64,000 nt of DNA from an uncultured bacterium (GCA_902776645.1 CACYQT010000004.1:1-64000), one strand, 5' to 3'; shown: positions 16,608 through 25,796, counted from the stretch's first letter. Notes: generated by a model from the sequence alone, not told the origin. Numbers and translations are program-made.

Positions 16608-17693
16608 CTAGTTAAATTCCACCCACAAATCCAGCAGGGCAATCGCCAAAGCCGCCTCCACGACGGGAACCGCCCGCGGCGCAATGCACGGATCATGGCG
16701 TCCAGGCACGCTAAGTTTCGCGTTTTCATGCGTTTGCATGTTCACCGTGTCCTGCTCCTTCACAATGGATGGCGTCGGTTTCACCGCCACTTTCACGATG
16801 ATCGGCATCCCGCTGGTGATGCCGCCCAGAATGCCGCCGTGGTTGTTGGTCTTCGTGCAAATATTTCCATTTTCGTCAGTTGTGAATGGATCGTTATGCT
16901 CCGAGCCGCGCAATTCGGCGGCTCCCATGCCATAACCGAACTCTATGCCGCGGATGGCGGGAATGCCGAACATCAACGACGCAATGCGGTTCTCAACGCC
17001 GCCGAACATCGGATCGCCCCATCCGGCCGGAACGCCGATCGCCGCCGCTTCAATCCGCCCGCCGACGGAATCGCCGACAAGCCGCGCCGCCTCGATTTCC
17101 TCCAGCATCCGCTGCCCAACGGCTTCGTCCATCACGGGAAACGCTTTTTTTCCGGCCTGCAACAGTTCCTCCGCCGTCAAGCCGACACGGTTATATACGC
17201 AATCCCAAACACTTCCGACGCTCAAAAGATGCGCCCCGACGAAAATTCCACGACGCGCCAAAATCTGTTTCGCGATGCCGCCGGCGACGCACAACGGCGC
17301 CGTCAGACGACCGGAAAAATGGCCGCCGCCGCGCGTATCCTGCGCGCCGTTGTAGCGCACTTCAGCCGTATAATCCGCATGGCCGGGCCGCGGCAGCCAC
17401 CGCATCGCCGAATAATCCTTGCTACGCGTGTCGCCATTGCGGATCAGCGCCGCCAGCGGCGCTCCCGTCGTATGGCCGTCCAGCAGGCCGGAAAGAATCT
17501 CCGGAGCGTCCGTCTCCTTCCGCGCCGTCGAATATGCCCCCTGCCCAGGAGCCCTTCGTGCCATAAATGCCTGCAATTCATCCAAATCAATCGCTTCACC
17601 GGACGGCATGCCGTCCATGACGACGCCGATGCCGCCGCCATGCGATTCGCCGAAAATCTGAATACGGATGCTGTTGCCCCACATCGATGACAT
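16608..17693 (-). CDS. aroC: Chorismate synthase
   Basis: The 361-residue protein opens with WGNSIRIQIFGESHGGGIG and contains RRAPGQGAYSTARKETD and RPGHADYTAEVRY, GGGHFSGRLTAP, and the C-terminal RHDPCIAPRAVPVVEA. All are aroC signatures for FMN and EPSP binding. It makes chorismate from EPSP, the last common step of aromatic synthesis. GGAG lies 7 nt before the ATG, and the ATG comes 1 nt after the aroA stop, so the two are coupled. Confidence 0.97.
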   Translation of the reverse strand: MSSMWGNSIRIQIFGESHGGGIGVVMDGMPSGEAIDLDELQAFMARRAPGQGAYSTARKETDAPEILSGLLDGHTTGAPLAALIRNGDTRSKDYSAMRWLPRPGHADYTAEVRYNGAQDTRGGGHFSGRLTAPLCVAGGIAKQILARRGIFVGAHLLSVGSVWDCVYNRVGLTAEELLQAGKKAFPVMDEAVGQRMLEEIEAARLVGDSVGGRIEAAAIGVPAGWGDPMFGGVENRIASLMFGIPAIRGIEFGYGMGAAELRGSEHNDPFTTDENGNICTKTNNHGGILGGITSGMPIIVKVAVKPTPSIVKEQDTVNMQTHENAKLSVPGRHDPCIAPRAVPVVEAALAIALLDLWVEFN

Positions 17694-17694
17694 G

Positions 17695-18930
17695 TTAGTT
17701 CTCCAATTTTCTATAGTCTTCCATGAACGTCGGATACGACTTGTTCACAGCCTGGAATCCGTCAAATTGCACCGTCGTTTCGGAGATGCAGGACGCCAAC
17801 ACGGCCGCCATGACGAGACGATGGTCGTTCGCCACGTCGCAACTGCCGCCCATCAGGCGGCCGACTCCTTTCACAGCCAGCCAGTCCGGACCTTCTTCCA
17901 CACTGCCGCCCAAGGCCTTAAGCAATGCCGCGACCGTCGCCAGACGGTCGCTTTCCTTCAGCCGCAGGCGACCTGCGTTCACAAAACGCGTCTCGCCTTC
18001 CGCCGCCGCCGCGACGATGGACAGCACTGGCAGCAGATCGGGAATGTCCCGCATGTCCAATTCGATACCCTTCAATCTTCCGCCGCAAACCGTTACGGCA
18101 TCGCCTCGCGCAGTCACAGCCGCTCCGAAGCGCTGCAGGATTTCGACAATCGCCCTGTCGCCTTGCGCGCTTTCCAAATCCAGCCCCGTCATCGTCACAG
18201 GCCCGCCCAAAGCACCAGCCGCAAGCCACATCGCCGCATTGGACCAGTCGCCGCCGACCATGATGCCACCAGGCGAACGGAAAACCTGCCCGCCTTTCAC
18301 AACACCTTCTGAATGAACGCCGAACATCGACAGCGTCCGTTTCGTCATATCGACGTATCCAGTCGATTCAAGCGGTGTCGTCAAACGGATTTCGCTGTCG
18401 CCGCGCAGCAACGGCAACGCGTACATCAGTCCGGTCACATATTGCGAACTGACATTGCCCGGAAGCTCGTAGATTCCCGCCGTCAGCTCTCCCGTGATGC
18501 TTAACGGCACCCTGTCGCCGTCGATCACCGCCCCATGCGCGCGCAGGACGCGCAGTAAATCCTCCATGGGGCGTTCGGGCAGCCGCCCGCCGCCTGTCAC
18601 GCGGACAGTGCTTTTTCCATGCACAAGTGCCGATATGACAGGTACTAGGAAACGAAGCGTCGATCCGCTTTCGCCGCAATCGACCGTCGCCGTCTGCGGA
18701 ACATCGCTGATCGGCCGCAGCAGGATTCCGTCATCCAATGTCTCAAACGACGCGCCCAGAGCGCATAGCGCCTCCAGCGTCGCACGGATGTCGTTGGACA
18801 AATTGGACAGATTCCGCACATGCGTCGGGCTGTCCGCCAACGCCGCCGCGATCATCGCGCGATGCGCCTCCGCCTTCGCGGGAATCGCCGCCACTTGGCC
18901 GGATAACGGTTTCGGTTCGAATTTTGTCAT
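17695..18930 (-). CDS. aroA: 3-phosphoshikimate 1-carboxyvinyltransferase (EPSP synthase)
   Basis: A 411-residue EPSP synthase: PAKAEAHRAMIAAALAD (phosphate-binding start), CGESGSTLRFLVP near 85-97, TGGGRLPERPM near 112, and the late RLRLKESDRLATVA motif with the ESDR signature. It transfers the enolpyruvyl group of PEP to shikimate 3-phosphate in the cytoplasm. The GGGRLPERPM and KESDR motifs are intact. It is the first gene of an aroA-aroC pair. No aroQ/aroE neighbours are in the window. Confidence 0.97.
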   Translation of the reverse strand: MTKFEPKPLSGQVAAIPAKAEAHRAMIAAALADSPTHVRNLSNLSNDIRATLEALCALGASFETLDDGILLRPISDVPQTATVDCGESGSTLRFLVPVISALVHGKSTVRVTGGGRLPERPMEDLLRVLRAHGAVIDGDRVPLSITGELTAGIYELPGNVSSQYVTGLMYALPLLRGDSEIRLTTPLESTGYVDMTKRTLSMFGVHSEGVVKGGQVFRSPGGIMVGGDWSNAAMWLAAGALGGPVTMTGLDLESAQGDRAIVEILQRFGAAVTARGDAVTVCGGRLKGIELDMRDIPDLLPVLSIVAAAAEGETRFVNAGRLRLKESDRLATVAALLKALGGSVEEGPDWLAVKGVGRLMGGSCDVANDHRLVMAAVLASCISETTVQFDGFQAVNKSYPTFMEDYRKLEN

Positions 18931-19030
18931 GTTTTTTTCATGATATTGAATGGTTAAACTTGAAAACTGTCTGTTACATTATATCATATTTAAGCTAAAA
19001 AACAACTCGAAACAACATGATTTATCGTTT

Positions 19031-19081
19031 GCGACGGCGGGACGCCGTCGTTACATCATCAGACGGCGTCCCGCCGTCGCC
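19031..19081. repeat. Inverted pair of CGACGGCG palindromes (REP/BIME-like)
   Basis: GCGACGGCGGGACGCCGTCG (19030-19049) and its reverse-oriented copy GACGGCGTCCCGCCGTCGCC (19062-19081) are separated by 12 bp. Each copy is a hairpin and the two can pair with each other. The pair sits 20 bp before the start of the next hydrolase gene. Related single copies lie at 42548, 50697 and 61005. Confidence 0.75.
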
Positions 19082-19100
19082 ACACAAAAAAGGACATCCC

Positions 19101-19976
19101 ATGAAAGCCGAATGGAACACCTTCCCGCATCTCTGCCATACGCCGAACGGCGATATCAGCATCCGCGTCTATTGCTATCTGCCCAAAGGCCAGACCAATG
19201 AACTGCCGATCCTCTTCTACGTCCATGGCCTCGGCGGCGGCAACAAAGACAAAGGCAACGGCGCGGAATGGCTTGGAAGCTTCGCGGAAGAGCACCACCA
19301 CGTCATCGTCGCCCCCGCATTCCCGCGGGACGAATTCCCCAGCGAATTCTATCAGCTTGGAACCATTTCCTCCTCATGGGAATCCTATGTTCCTGTCGCT
19401 GAAGAATTTTGGATCTACAATAACATCGAGCAGCTCTTCGACCGCGTCAAAGGCATGCTCGCATCCAAATGCGAAACCTACAAGATCTTCGGCCATTCCG
19501 CCGGCGGGCAGTTCGTCCACCGCTTCCTCAACGCCATGCCGGACGCACGCGTCTCCCGCGCCGTCGCCGCCAATCCAGGCTCGTGGACCTTCCCTGTCGC
19601 CGACGGCAAAATCGACGACACGGGAAATGTCTACGGCTGGCCCGCGACCGTGAAGGACACGCCGCTCGCGGAGGACCGCCGTCTCAAATCCTTCTTCGCG
19701 CGCAAGATGCTCGTCGAACTCGGCGAAGCGGACGTCAAGAGCCTGAAGGAAACATACGCCACAGGCTCCGGCGGCACTGGTTTCATGACGCTCCCGGGCA
19801 TGTGCGCGCAGGGGGACTGCCGCCTCGACCGCGGCATGACCTACTGGAAACGCGCCCACGAATACGCCGCGTCCCGCGGTTTCGACTGCAACTGGGAGCT
19901 TCTCCGCGTTCCGGAAGTCGCCCATGAAGGCAAGAAGATGTTCGCCGCCGCCATCGACTGGCTGCTCGCCGATTAA
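19101..19976 (+). CDS. Alpha/beta hydrolase (esterase-like)
   Basis: A 291-residue hydrolase from the ATG at 19101, which follows AAAAGGA by about 7 nt. FYVHGLGGG near 35 supplies the oxyanion hole, GHSAGGQF near 132-139 the nucleophile elbow, and VAHEGK near the C-terminus the catalytic His. The frame is open back to 19017 through the REP-like pair, but that extension is just repeat sequence. No signal peptide is seen. It is probably an esterase or small-polyketide/feruloyl-type hydrolase; the substrate is unknown. It is transcribed convergently to the DegT gene. Confidence 0.75.
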   Translation: MKAEWNTFPHLCHTPNGDISIRVYCYLPKGQTNELPILFYVHGLGGGNKDKGNGAEWLGSFAEEHHHVIVAPAFPRDEFPSEFYQLGTISSSWESYVPVAEEFWIYNNIEQLFDRVKGMLASKCETYKIFGHSAGGQFVHRFLNAMPDARVSRAVAANPGSWTFPVADGKIDDTGNVYGWPATVKDTPLAEDRRLKSFFARKMLVELGEADVKSLKETYATGSGGTGFMTLPGMCAQGDCRLDRGMTYWKRAHEYAASRGFDCNWELLRVPEVAHEGKKMFAAAIDWLLAD

Positions 19977-20054
19977 ACGACATTAAAAATCGACAAGTAC
20001 TTCAGACGGAACAGGCAAGCCACCGCCTCTTCCGTTTGCAGCAGACATGAAAAC

Positions 20055-20097
20055 GGGCCGTTGCATGACTTTCAAAGTCCTGCAACGGCCCTTTTTG
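20055..20097. terminator. Bidirectional terminator
   Basis: GGGCCGTTGCA (20055-20065) pairs with TGCAACGGCCC (20081-20091), with GACTTTCAAAGTC extending the hairpin inside, followed by CTTTTT. It lies between the convergent hydrolase and DegT genes. Confidence 0.9.
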
Positions 20098-20117
20098 TCC
20101 GCAAAAACGCCTATGCC

Positions 20118-21419
20118 TTATTTCATATAGGCGGCGGCGACTTTCTTGAACGCGGCGACATACGCCTTCATCTGCTCTTCACCGTAGACGGGATGGACGA
20201 AGAAGCACATCGTGCGATCCGTCAGCCAGTTGGCGTGTTCGCAGTTGAACTTCGTGTAGTCGATGACGCGCGCACGCGGATCATAGAACGGATAGTTGGC
20301 GGAACCGAAGCCGCGGCGATTCGCAAACGCCTCTTCCTTATACATTTCCGGCCACAGGACGCTGTAGACGGGCACGCCTTCCTTGCCCATCGCCGCCAAG
20401 AATTCCTTCATCGTGATGCCTTTCTTGAACTTCTCGATGTTCAGCACGAAGGGAGCCCACCAGAAGGCCGAACGGCGTTCCTTCGTGTGCAGCGGCGTGG
20501 CATAGACCAGCGGATGGTCCTTCAGCTCTTTGATGAGATATTCGCCGTTCTTGATGCGGTTCGGCAAGTTCCACGAATCAAAGCGCTTCAGTTCGCACAG
20601 ACCGATCATGCTCTGCATTTCCGTCATGCGGAAATTGAAACCGACGCGGCGATGGATGTACAGCTGCTTGCCTTCCATCTCCAGAAGATTCATCTTGGCC
20701 TGCACGTCGTAGCCGTGGTCGCGGAAGGAGCGGAACTCCCACGCCAGATCGTCGTCGTTCGTCACGACCATGCCGCCTTCGCCGCCCGTGGAGAAATGCT
20801 TGCTCTGGCAGAAGGAGAAGCAGCCGACGTCGCCGATCGTGCCCGCCTTCTTTCCTTTATAGACGCCGCCGAAGCACTGCGCGCAGTCTTCAATGACTTT
20901 CAGGCCGTGCTTGCGGGCGATCTTCATGATCGGATCCATGTCCGCCACGATGCCGTACAGATGGACGACGACGATGGCCTTCGTGCGTTCATTGATAAGC
21001 GCTTCCAGCTTGGACGGATCAAGGCAGTGGTCGTCGCCGCAGTCGCAGAAGACCGGCAGCGCGCCCGCCTGGCATGCGCAGAAACTGGACGCGATGAAGC
21101 TGTAGCTCGTGCAGATGACTTCGTCGCCAGGACCGATGTTCAAGCCGCCCAACGCGACATGGAGGGCCGCCGTGCCGTTCGTGACGCTGACGGCGTTGCG
21201 GATGCCAAGCCATTTGGCCCATTCCGACTCGAACTGCATGCCGACCTTGCCGGTCCAGTAGTTGATCTTGCCGGAAAGCAGCACTTCGGCCACTTTGTCC
21301 GCAGTGGATTTCTCATAGGACGGCCAGCCGGGGAACGGCTTCGTATTCACGGGCTTCCCGCCGTCGATGGCGAGCTTTTCAGAAACAGTGGCTTTCTTGA
21401 CGGTTTTCTTGGTTACCAT
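20118..21419 (-). CDS. DegT/DnrJ/EryC1/StrS-family PLP aminotransferase or dehydratase
   Basis: The 433-residue protein has the fold-type I PLP pattern of the DegT family: AVSVTNGTAALHVAL near 79-93, CTSYSFIASS near 103, VIEDCAQCFGG (cofactor Asp) near 166, and the Schiff-base Lys in CQSKHFSTGGEGG near 196. The family aminates keto sugars for surface glycans or secondary metabolites, and some members act as dehydratases. A Lys-rich N-terminal leader (MVTKKTVKKATV) precedes the core. The ATG at 21419 has AAGGAG at ideal spacing; the frame is open further upstream. It diverges from the AraC regulator gene. Confidence 0.85.
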   Translation of the reverse strand: MVTKKTVKKATVSEKLAIDGGKPVNTKPFPGWPSYEKSTADKVAEVLLSGKINYWTGKVGMQFESEWAKWLGIRNAVSVTNGTAALHVALGGLNIGPGDEVICTSYSFIASSFCACQAGALPVFCDCGDDHCLDPSKLEALINERTKAIVVVHLYGIVADMDPIMKIARKHGLKVIEDCAQCFGGVYKGKKAGTIGDVGCFSFCQSKHFSTGGEGGMVVTNDDDLAWEFRSFRDHGYDVQAKMNLLEMEGKQLYIHRRVGFNFRMTEMQSMIGLCELKRFDSWNLPNRIKNGEYLIKELKDHPLVYATPLHTKERRSAFWWAPFVLNIEKFKKGITMKEFLAAMGKEGVPVYSVLWPEMYKEEAFANRRGFGSANYPFYDPRARVIDYTKFNCEHANWLTDRTMCFFVHPVYGEEQMKAYVAAFKKVAAAYMK

Positions 21420-21567
21420 GTTGTGACTCCTTGTTAAAATTGACGAAAACACATCCGATCATTGTCATTTGAAAATCACAGTATAAATTAACGGTCTAAA
21501 CACGATAAGACAAATATAGGCGATTGCGCATTTTACTTGAAAAATTGCGATTTGTTACGATGACACG
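21420..21567. promoter_or_regulatory. Divergent AT-rich promoter region, DegT / AraC
   Basis: The 148-bp gap separates the minus-strand DegT gene from the plus-strand AraC gene. It is AT-rich and holds repeated short words (GCGATTGCGC near 21513, ATTGCGATTTG near 21545) that could be regulator half-sites. I cannot place -35/-10 boxes with confidence. Confidence 0.45.
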
Positions 21568-22467
21568 ATGAATCCTTCCAATAAACCACCGCAAGGCGAC
21601 AATCTATCCGAACTGGAAGTCGTGACCAGCCGCCACCCGCAGCTCACGCCGGACCATCCGCTCGAAGTGCTTTGGGACTACTATGCAGGCCCGGAGACGT
21701 TTTATCACGGTGACGTCCATTACGTGCTGCAGCTGTCCATCGTCAGGCATGGCCAGATCGAAATCGCCTACGAAAATCATCGGCGGACATGCCGCTCGGG
21801 CGACCTCTGGTGGACGTTCTGCTGGGAGCCACACGCCTTCCGCTGCCTGGACAAACGAAATCTGATCATGACCGTCAACGTCAATCTGGACGATTTGGGC
21901 GAAATCGGCCTTCTCGGCTCCTCCGTCAACTGGCTGGCGCCGTTTTCGGCCACGCCGGACAAACGTTATTGCCCGCGGACCGACGATGAACGCGATTTCA
22001 TCCAAAAATGGGCGGACCACATGACGCATGTCTACCGCAGACGCCCTTCCAACTGGCTGCCGCAATGCTGGCTGGACTTCCACCGCCTGCTTCTCCACGT
22101 CATCAACCGTCTGCCGGAACACTTTGGAACGCAAGAGACTGCGTCTGACATCCGCCTCTATCTGGAGCGCATTCGCCCCGCGTTGGAACTCGTCCGAACA
22201 TCGCCTGTCACGCCGGATTTAAAGACCGCGGCATCCGTCTGCCATCTGTCCGTCAGCCGTTTTTCAGAACTCTTCCGAAAGGCCCTCGGAAAAAGCTACG
22301 GCCATTTCGCGCTCCGCGCCAAGCTCGGCCATTGCGCGGCCGATTTGAAAAACGGCAAATTCCTCTTGAAGGAGATCGCGCAACGGCATGGCTTCTGCGA
22401 CGCCGCCGGCCTTTGCAACGCCTTCCAGCGTGTCTTCCACTGCACGCCGACGGAATTTAAAGCTTAA
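21568..22467 (+). CDS. AraC-family transcriptional regulator
   Basis: A 299-residue regulator with an N-terminal cupin-like effector domain (about 45-130: YHGDVHYVLQLSIVRHGQIEI, the His/Glu sugar-binding region) and a C-terminal double helix-turn-helix (about 205-299: LKTAASVCHLSVSRFSELFRKALG and KEIAQRHGFCDAAGLCNAFQRVFHCTPTEF). AraC proteins of this build usually activate sugar-use genes upon binding a glycan. It diverges from the DegT gene, its likely target, and may also control the sialidase-like gene downstream. The stop codon lies inside a TTAAAGC repeat. Confidence 0.9.
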   Translation: MNPSNKPPQGDNLSELEVVTSRHPQLTPDHPLEVLWDYYAGPETFYHGDVHYVLQLSIVRHGQIEIAYENHRRTCRSGDLWWTFCWEPHAFRCLDKRNLIMTVNVNLDDLGEIGLLGSSVNWLAPFSATPDKRYCPRTDDERDFIQKWADHMTHVYRRRPSNWLPQCWLDFHRLLLHVINRLPEHFGTQETASDIRLYLERIRPALELVRTSPVTPDLKTAASVCHLSVSRFSELFRKALGKSYGHFALRAKLGHCAADLKNGKFLLKEIAQRHGFCDAAGLCNAFQRVFHCTPTEFKA

Positions 22468-22508
22468 AGCCGAAAGCTTAAAGCAAATGCATTAAGGCAT
22501 TAAGCCAT
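22459..22508. repeat. TTAAAGC direct repeats over the AraC stop codon
   Basis: TTTAAAGCTTAAAGC, GAAAGCTTAAAGC and ATTAAGGCATTAAGCC follow one another; the AraC TAA is within the first unit. This member of the family lacks the UUCG-type hairpin found at 25699, 28045 and 30341. Confidence 0.6.
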
Positions 22509-22510
22509 AG

Positions 22511-22567
22511 CATCTTATCTTCCGCCCCTTCCGCCCCTTTCGTCCCTTATGTCCCTTTCGTCCCTTC
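22511..22567. repeat. 9-bp tandem array spanning the 3' end of the sialidase-like gene
   Basis: On the minus strand the last codons and the downstream flank read as 9-mers GAAGGGACG, AAAGGGACA, TAAGGGACG, AAAGGGGCG, GAAGGGGCG. The TAA stop of the sialidase-like gene is one variant of the unit, so the array both ends the protein (…EGTKGT) and continues beyond it. Confidence 0.75.
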
Positions 22568-23563
22568 TGCCGGAAACATCACCACGGCGGTATTGTTCTC
22601 GTCGCCGGAATAATAGGCGCAGTAATGGACGCCGTTTTCCGCGACGACATTCACGTTTCCCGCATGGTGGTCGTTGGCGCTTCCTGTTGCAACCAGTTCG
22701 AAATCAGGCCAATCCGTCGGATGATCCCAAATCGCCTCCAACAGCGCCACGCGGCGTTTCAGGAAGCCCATGCCGCGATGGAAGTAGTAATTGTATAGCA
22801 GGCCTGTGGACGCGTCGTAAATCAGGCTGGGCGTCGAAATCTTCACATCGCCGATATTCGTGCGCATTTTCGTCCACGTTTTACCGAAGTCGGTGGACTG
22901 CAATTGGAACTGACGGCGCTGCGGGCAGTCGTCGCAGACTTCGCAACGCGCGATCGCGATGATCCGCCCGTCGCCAAGATAAATGCCGCACTGCTCCGTC
23001 GGCCAGTCCGCCTTCATCAGATTCGCTTCGACGACGGTCTGCTTCCACGTCCTGCCGTTGTCCGTGCTGACGAGCGTTCCCCATGCGTTTTCCGGCAGGT
23101 CGCGATAACGGCCTGCAAACCAGAAACACATCAGCCCAACTGTCGGAACATGAATGACATCCGTAATCTGCATCGGCATCGGATCCGGCCGCAGGACGGC
23201 GATGCGTTCAAACGTCACGCCATCTGCAGAACGATACAGATCATGATGCCAGTCCGCGCCGACGCAACGCACCCACAACAGCATCGCGCCGTTTTCGTCA
23301 ACTCCTTTGCCGATGGCGCTTTCACCATAGTCAGGCGTGTTGACGACCTTCGATTCCACCGCCCACGTCCTGCCGCCGTCCATGGACTTGCGGGCATAGA
23401 CGCCGCGCGACCGTTCATCGATGGAATGCCGGTCCCCCCTGCTGTATGTGCAGACCAAACCGCCGCCCAGCGTCTGGACGAACGGCCATGAATTGTAGCC
23501 TTTCACATCCTGCACCGTCAACGGCGACGGGACATCCGTCATGCGGGAAACAACTGGATTCAT
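22547..23563 (-). CDS. BNR-repeat sialidase-like protein
   Basis: The 338-residue protein is a six-bladed propeller candidate with three clear Asp-box repeats: SMDGGRTW near 64, STDNGRTW near 167 and STDFGKTW near 230. Family members cleave or bind sialic acids or other acidic sugars. The arginine triad and Tyr/Glu pair of true sialidases cannot be confirmed by eye, and no signal peptide is present, so it may act on internalised glycans or be only sialidase-like. GGGATG precedes the ATG. It ends inside a tandem 9-mer array. Confidence 0.75.
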   Translation of the reverse strand: MNPVVSRMTDVPSPLTVQDVKGYNSWPFVQTLGGGLVCTYSRGDRHSIDERSRGVYARKSMDGGRTWAVESKVVNTPDYGESAIGKGVDENGAMLLWVRCVGADWHHDLYRSADGVTFERIAVLRPDPMPMQITDVIHVPTVGLMCFWFAGRYRDLPENAWGTLVSTDNGRTWKQTVVEANLMKADWPTEQCGIYLGDGRIIAIARCEVCDDCPQRRQFQLQSTDFGKTWTKMRTNIGDVKISTPSLIYDASTGLLYNYYFHRGMGFLKRRVALLEAIWDHPTDWPDFELVATGSANDHHAGNVNVVAENGVHYCAYYSGDENNTAVVMFPAEGTKGT

Positions 23564-23581
23564 GCTTCATCCCTTTTCATA

Positions 23582-23614
23582 GAAAAGCCCCTTTCCGAAC
23601 TTTGGAAAGGGGCT
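23582..23614 (-). terminator. Terminator of the lipoprotein glycosidase-like gene
   Basis: AGCCCCTTTCC and GGAAAGGGGCT (23586-23614) form an 11-bp stem; on the minus strand the stem is followed by TTTTC. Confidence 0.85.
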
Positions 23615-23626
23615 GATTGCAATCAA

Positions 23627-24847
23627 TTACAGTTCAAAGATCTCGCACTCGCCGGGGCCGACCATCAGCGTGTCGACATATTTGTCCGCCGCGACTTTCG
23701 TGCCGTCCTTCCGGATGCGGAGCACGCCCGGTTCGAACGTGATGGTCAAATCCATCTGGTCGTGGAGGCTGCGGTTGACGATGACCAGATACTGTTTGCC
23801 GTTCTTCTCCAGCAGGGAGACGATGGCGCCTTTGTCATGCGTGTCCAATTTCGTCACTTTCGGCGGAAGCTCTTCCAGACGCTTCGTCATGTCGGGGATT
23901 TCCTTTCCCAAGTGATTCACGGACAACACCTTGGAACGGACGAAGACAAACGCCCTCGCCTGCAGTTCCTGATTCACTTCGCGAACGCGGTCATAGACGG
24001 AATTGCGCTTCTTCTCAAGCGTGATGGGCGCTTCGTGGAAATTCCACGTCTCCGTGCCCGGATTCCAGTAGGTGAAATACTGCAGGCCCTGCGCGCCGTA
24101 GGCCAGATTGCTGTACATCTGCAATTTCAGGCTGGCAACCGTCGCCACCGGATACGGGCCATGGGCGGTCGCCAACGCGAACGCCCAGAACGGGCGGTTC
24201 ACACGTTTCGCCTCTTCGGCGACAATCTCCAAATTCGGATACCAGTCGCCGCGCAGCGTGTCGTTCACGACCGGATAATGGTCGTAGGAAATCAACTGGA
24301 TCGGCACATCCTCCACGAAACGATGGACATAGTTGCGATATTCGTCGTACGACTTGAAGCCATACGTCGGCAGCAGGTTCAGATAGCACAGATGGGTCGG
24401 ATCCGTGTCGATGATGCGCTTCGCCCAATCCCACAAGCCTTTGAACGACGGGATGCCGGGCTCGTCGACCAAGAAGTAGCCAGCCAAGGCGGGATGGTTC
24501 ATGACAGCCTTGACCGTCTCTTCGGGCTCATCATGCAACTTGCTGCACGTGAACATGCTGTAGATGCCCGCCTGTTGCGCGAGATCCAACGACTTGACAG
24601 CGTCTTCATATTTGCCGATATGCGAGAAGTTGATGTTGAAGCCGGCCTCTTTCATCTCAAGATAGCGCTCCAGGCTCAAGTCCGCCGGCGGAATGCTGTA
24701 CCATGACAGAATCGGCAGGATGTCCTGCCCGGGGAACAGATCCGTCGGATCCGCGGCGCATTTCACAGTTTTCTTTCCGACAGTGGCGCATCCTTCGCCC
24801 AGCAAGGCACAGACCGCCAGGACACCCAGAAACATACGACTTTTCAT
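23627..24847 (-). CDS. Secreted lipoprotein with glycoside-hydrolase-like TIM barrel
   Basis: The 406-residue protein has a lipoprotein signal peptide ending in LGEGC, so it is membrane-anchored. The body looks like a beta/alpha barrel: YLEMKEAGFNINFSHI, GIYSMFTCSKLHDEP, LAGYFLVDEPG (acidic pair near 129, like a GH acid/base strand), QLISYDHYPVV, FWAFALATAHG and FTYWNPGTETWNF. A C-terminal beta domain (about 325-406) follows. The start at 24847 has AGGAGA before it; an in-frame ATG further upstream lacks these features. It probably processes or binds a glycan at the cell surface. The exact GH family is not clear. Confidence 0.7.
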   Translation of the reverse strand: MKSRMFLGVLAVCALLGEGCATVGKKTVKCAADPTDLFPGQDILPILSWYSIPPADLSLERYLEMKEAGFNINFSHIGKYEDAVKSLDLAQQAGIYSMFTCSKLHDEPEETVKAVMNHPALAGYFLVDEPGIPSFKGLWDWAKRIIDTDPTHLCYLNLLPTYGFKSYDEYRNYVHRFVEDVPIQLISYDHYPVVNDTLRGDWYPNLEIVAEEAKRVNRPFWAFALATAHGPYPVATVASLKLQMYSNLAYGAQGLQYFTYWNPGTETWNFHEAPITLEKKRNSVYDRVREVNQELQARAFVFVRSKVLSVNHLGKEIPDMTKRLEELPPKVTKLDTHDKGAIVSLLEKNGKQYLVIVNRSLHDQMDLTITFEPGVLRIRKDGTKVAADKYVDTLMVGPGECEIFEL

Positions 24848-25008
24848 CTTTTCTCCTGATTTGTTTTGACAATGGACTTCCACGCCTTCCGGCATGAAGC
24901 GAAATCAATACAATAATAACTTATCTATGGAAAAGATTTTGGCAAACTCAACCACGAACATTAAATTATAGATACACATCAAACCCAAACAAAAAAGGAG
25001 CCACAACC

Positions 25009-25698
25009 ATGAAAAAAACACTTGCCTCACTCGCCTTCACCCTGTTCTGCCTGATGATCCTCACGGGCTGCCGCACCACGCCGCCCGCGCCGCCGCGCGT
25101 CTCCATTCTCGGCGACAGCTATTCAACGTTCAAAGGCTGGATTCCCGATGGCAACGCCATCTATTACCCGCAAACGCGAGGCAATAACGACGTGAAGAAC
25201 GCCGAAGAATGCTGGTGGCATCTCGTCACGGCGGCCATCGGCGGCGAATTGGAAAAGAACGAATCGTGGAGCGGCTCGACCATCTGCTATACAGGCTACA
25301 ACGCCAAGGACTTCAGCAGCTTCAGCTTTGTGACGCGCGCCAACCGTCTCGGCAATCCGTCGCTGATTCTCGTCTGCGGCGGAACCAACGACAGCTGGGC
25401 CAACGCCCCCATCGGCGAATACAAATGGGCCGACTGGACGAAGGAGGAGCTCTATTCCTTCCGCCCCGCCATGGCCAAACTGCTCTTCGACCTCAAGGCA
25501 TTCTATCCCGAAGCCAAGATCTATTTCATTCTGAATTCGGAGCTTAAGCCTGCCATCAACGATTCCGTCCATGAAATCTGCAAGTACTACAACGTGCCCT
25601 GCATCGATTTGAAGGACATTGAAAAGCAGAGCGGCCATCCCTCTATCAAAGGCATGAAAGCCTTCGCGGACCAAGTAGTGGAGGCGATTACGAAATAA
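25009..25698 (+). CDS. SGNH/GDSL esterase lipoprotein
   Basis: A 229-residue lipoprotein (lipobox LTGC at Cys-21) with SGNH-hydrolase blocks: ILGDSYST near 34 (Ser nucleophile), the Gly/Asn region SGSTICYTGYN, GGTND near 124 and HPSIKGM near 213 carrying the Asp/His-type end. It should remove acyl (often acetyl) groups from glycans at the surface. AAAAGGAG lies 8 nt before the ATG. It diverges from the lipoprotein glycosidase-like gene across a 160-bp AT-rich gap, suggesting shared control. Confidence 0.85.
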   Translation: MKKTLASLAFTLFCLMILTGCRTTPPAPPRVSILGDSYSTFKGWIPDGNAIYYPQTRGNNDVKNAEECWWHLVTAAIGGELEKNESWSGSTICYTGYNAKDFSSFSFVTRANRLGNPSLILVCGGTNDSWANAPIGEYKWADWTKEELYSFRPAMAKLLFDLKAFYPEAKIYFILNSELKPAINDSVHEICKYYNVPCIDLKDIEKQSGHPSIKGMKAFADQVVEAITK

Positions 25699-25743
25699 CC
25701 GCCTTCGGCGGAGCTAAAAGCTTAAAGCTTAAAGCTTAAAGCA
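25699..25743. repeat. Stop-linked hairpin plus AGCTAAAAGC/TTAAAGC repeats
   Basis: Directly after the esterase TAA comes CCGCCTTCGGCGG (TTCG-capped hairpin), then AGCTAAAAGC and three copies of TTAAAGC. The arrangement equals that at 28045 and 30341 on the opposite strand. Confidence 0.8.
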
Positions 25744-25745
25744 AA

Positions 25746-25796
25746 AACTACAAGGCTTGCGGTAAAAACTCACCGCAAGCCTTGTGGTTTTTCTGG
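25746..25796 (+). terminator. Terminator after the SGNH lipoprotein
   Basis: AAAACTACAAGGCTTGCGGT (25745-25764) pairs with ACCGCAAGCCTTGTGGTTTT (25772-25791) around a short AAAACT-type loop and ends in T-runs. Confidence 0.9.

Noticed and set aside
19017-19100. Longer N-terminus of the 19101 hydrolase
   Set aside because: The extension translates the REP-like palindromes, and the AAAAGGA site favours 19101.
24848-25008. Sigma-70 promoter pair between the divergent lipoprotein genes
   Set aside because: The region is AT-rich, but no -35/-10 pair with acceptable spacing could be placed.
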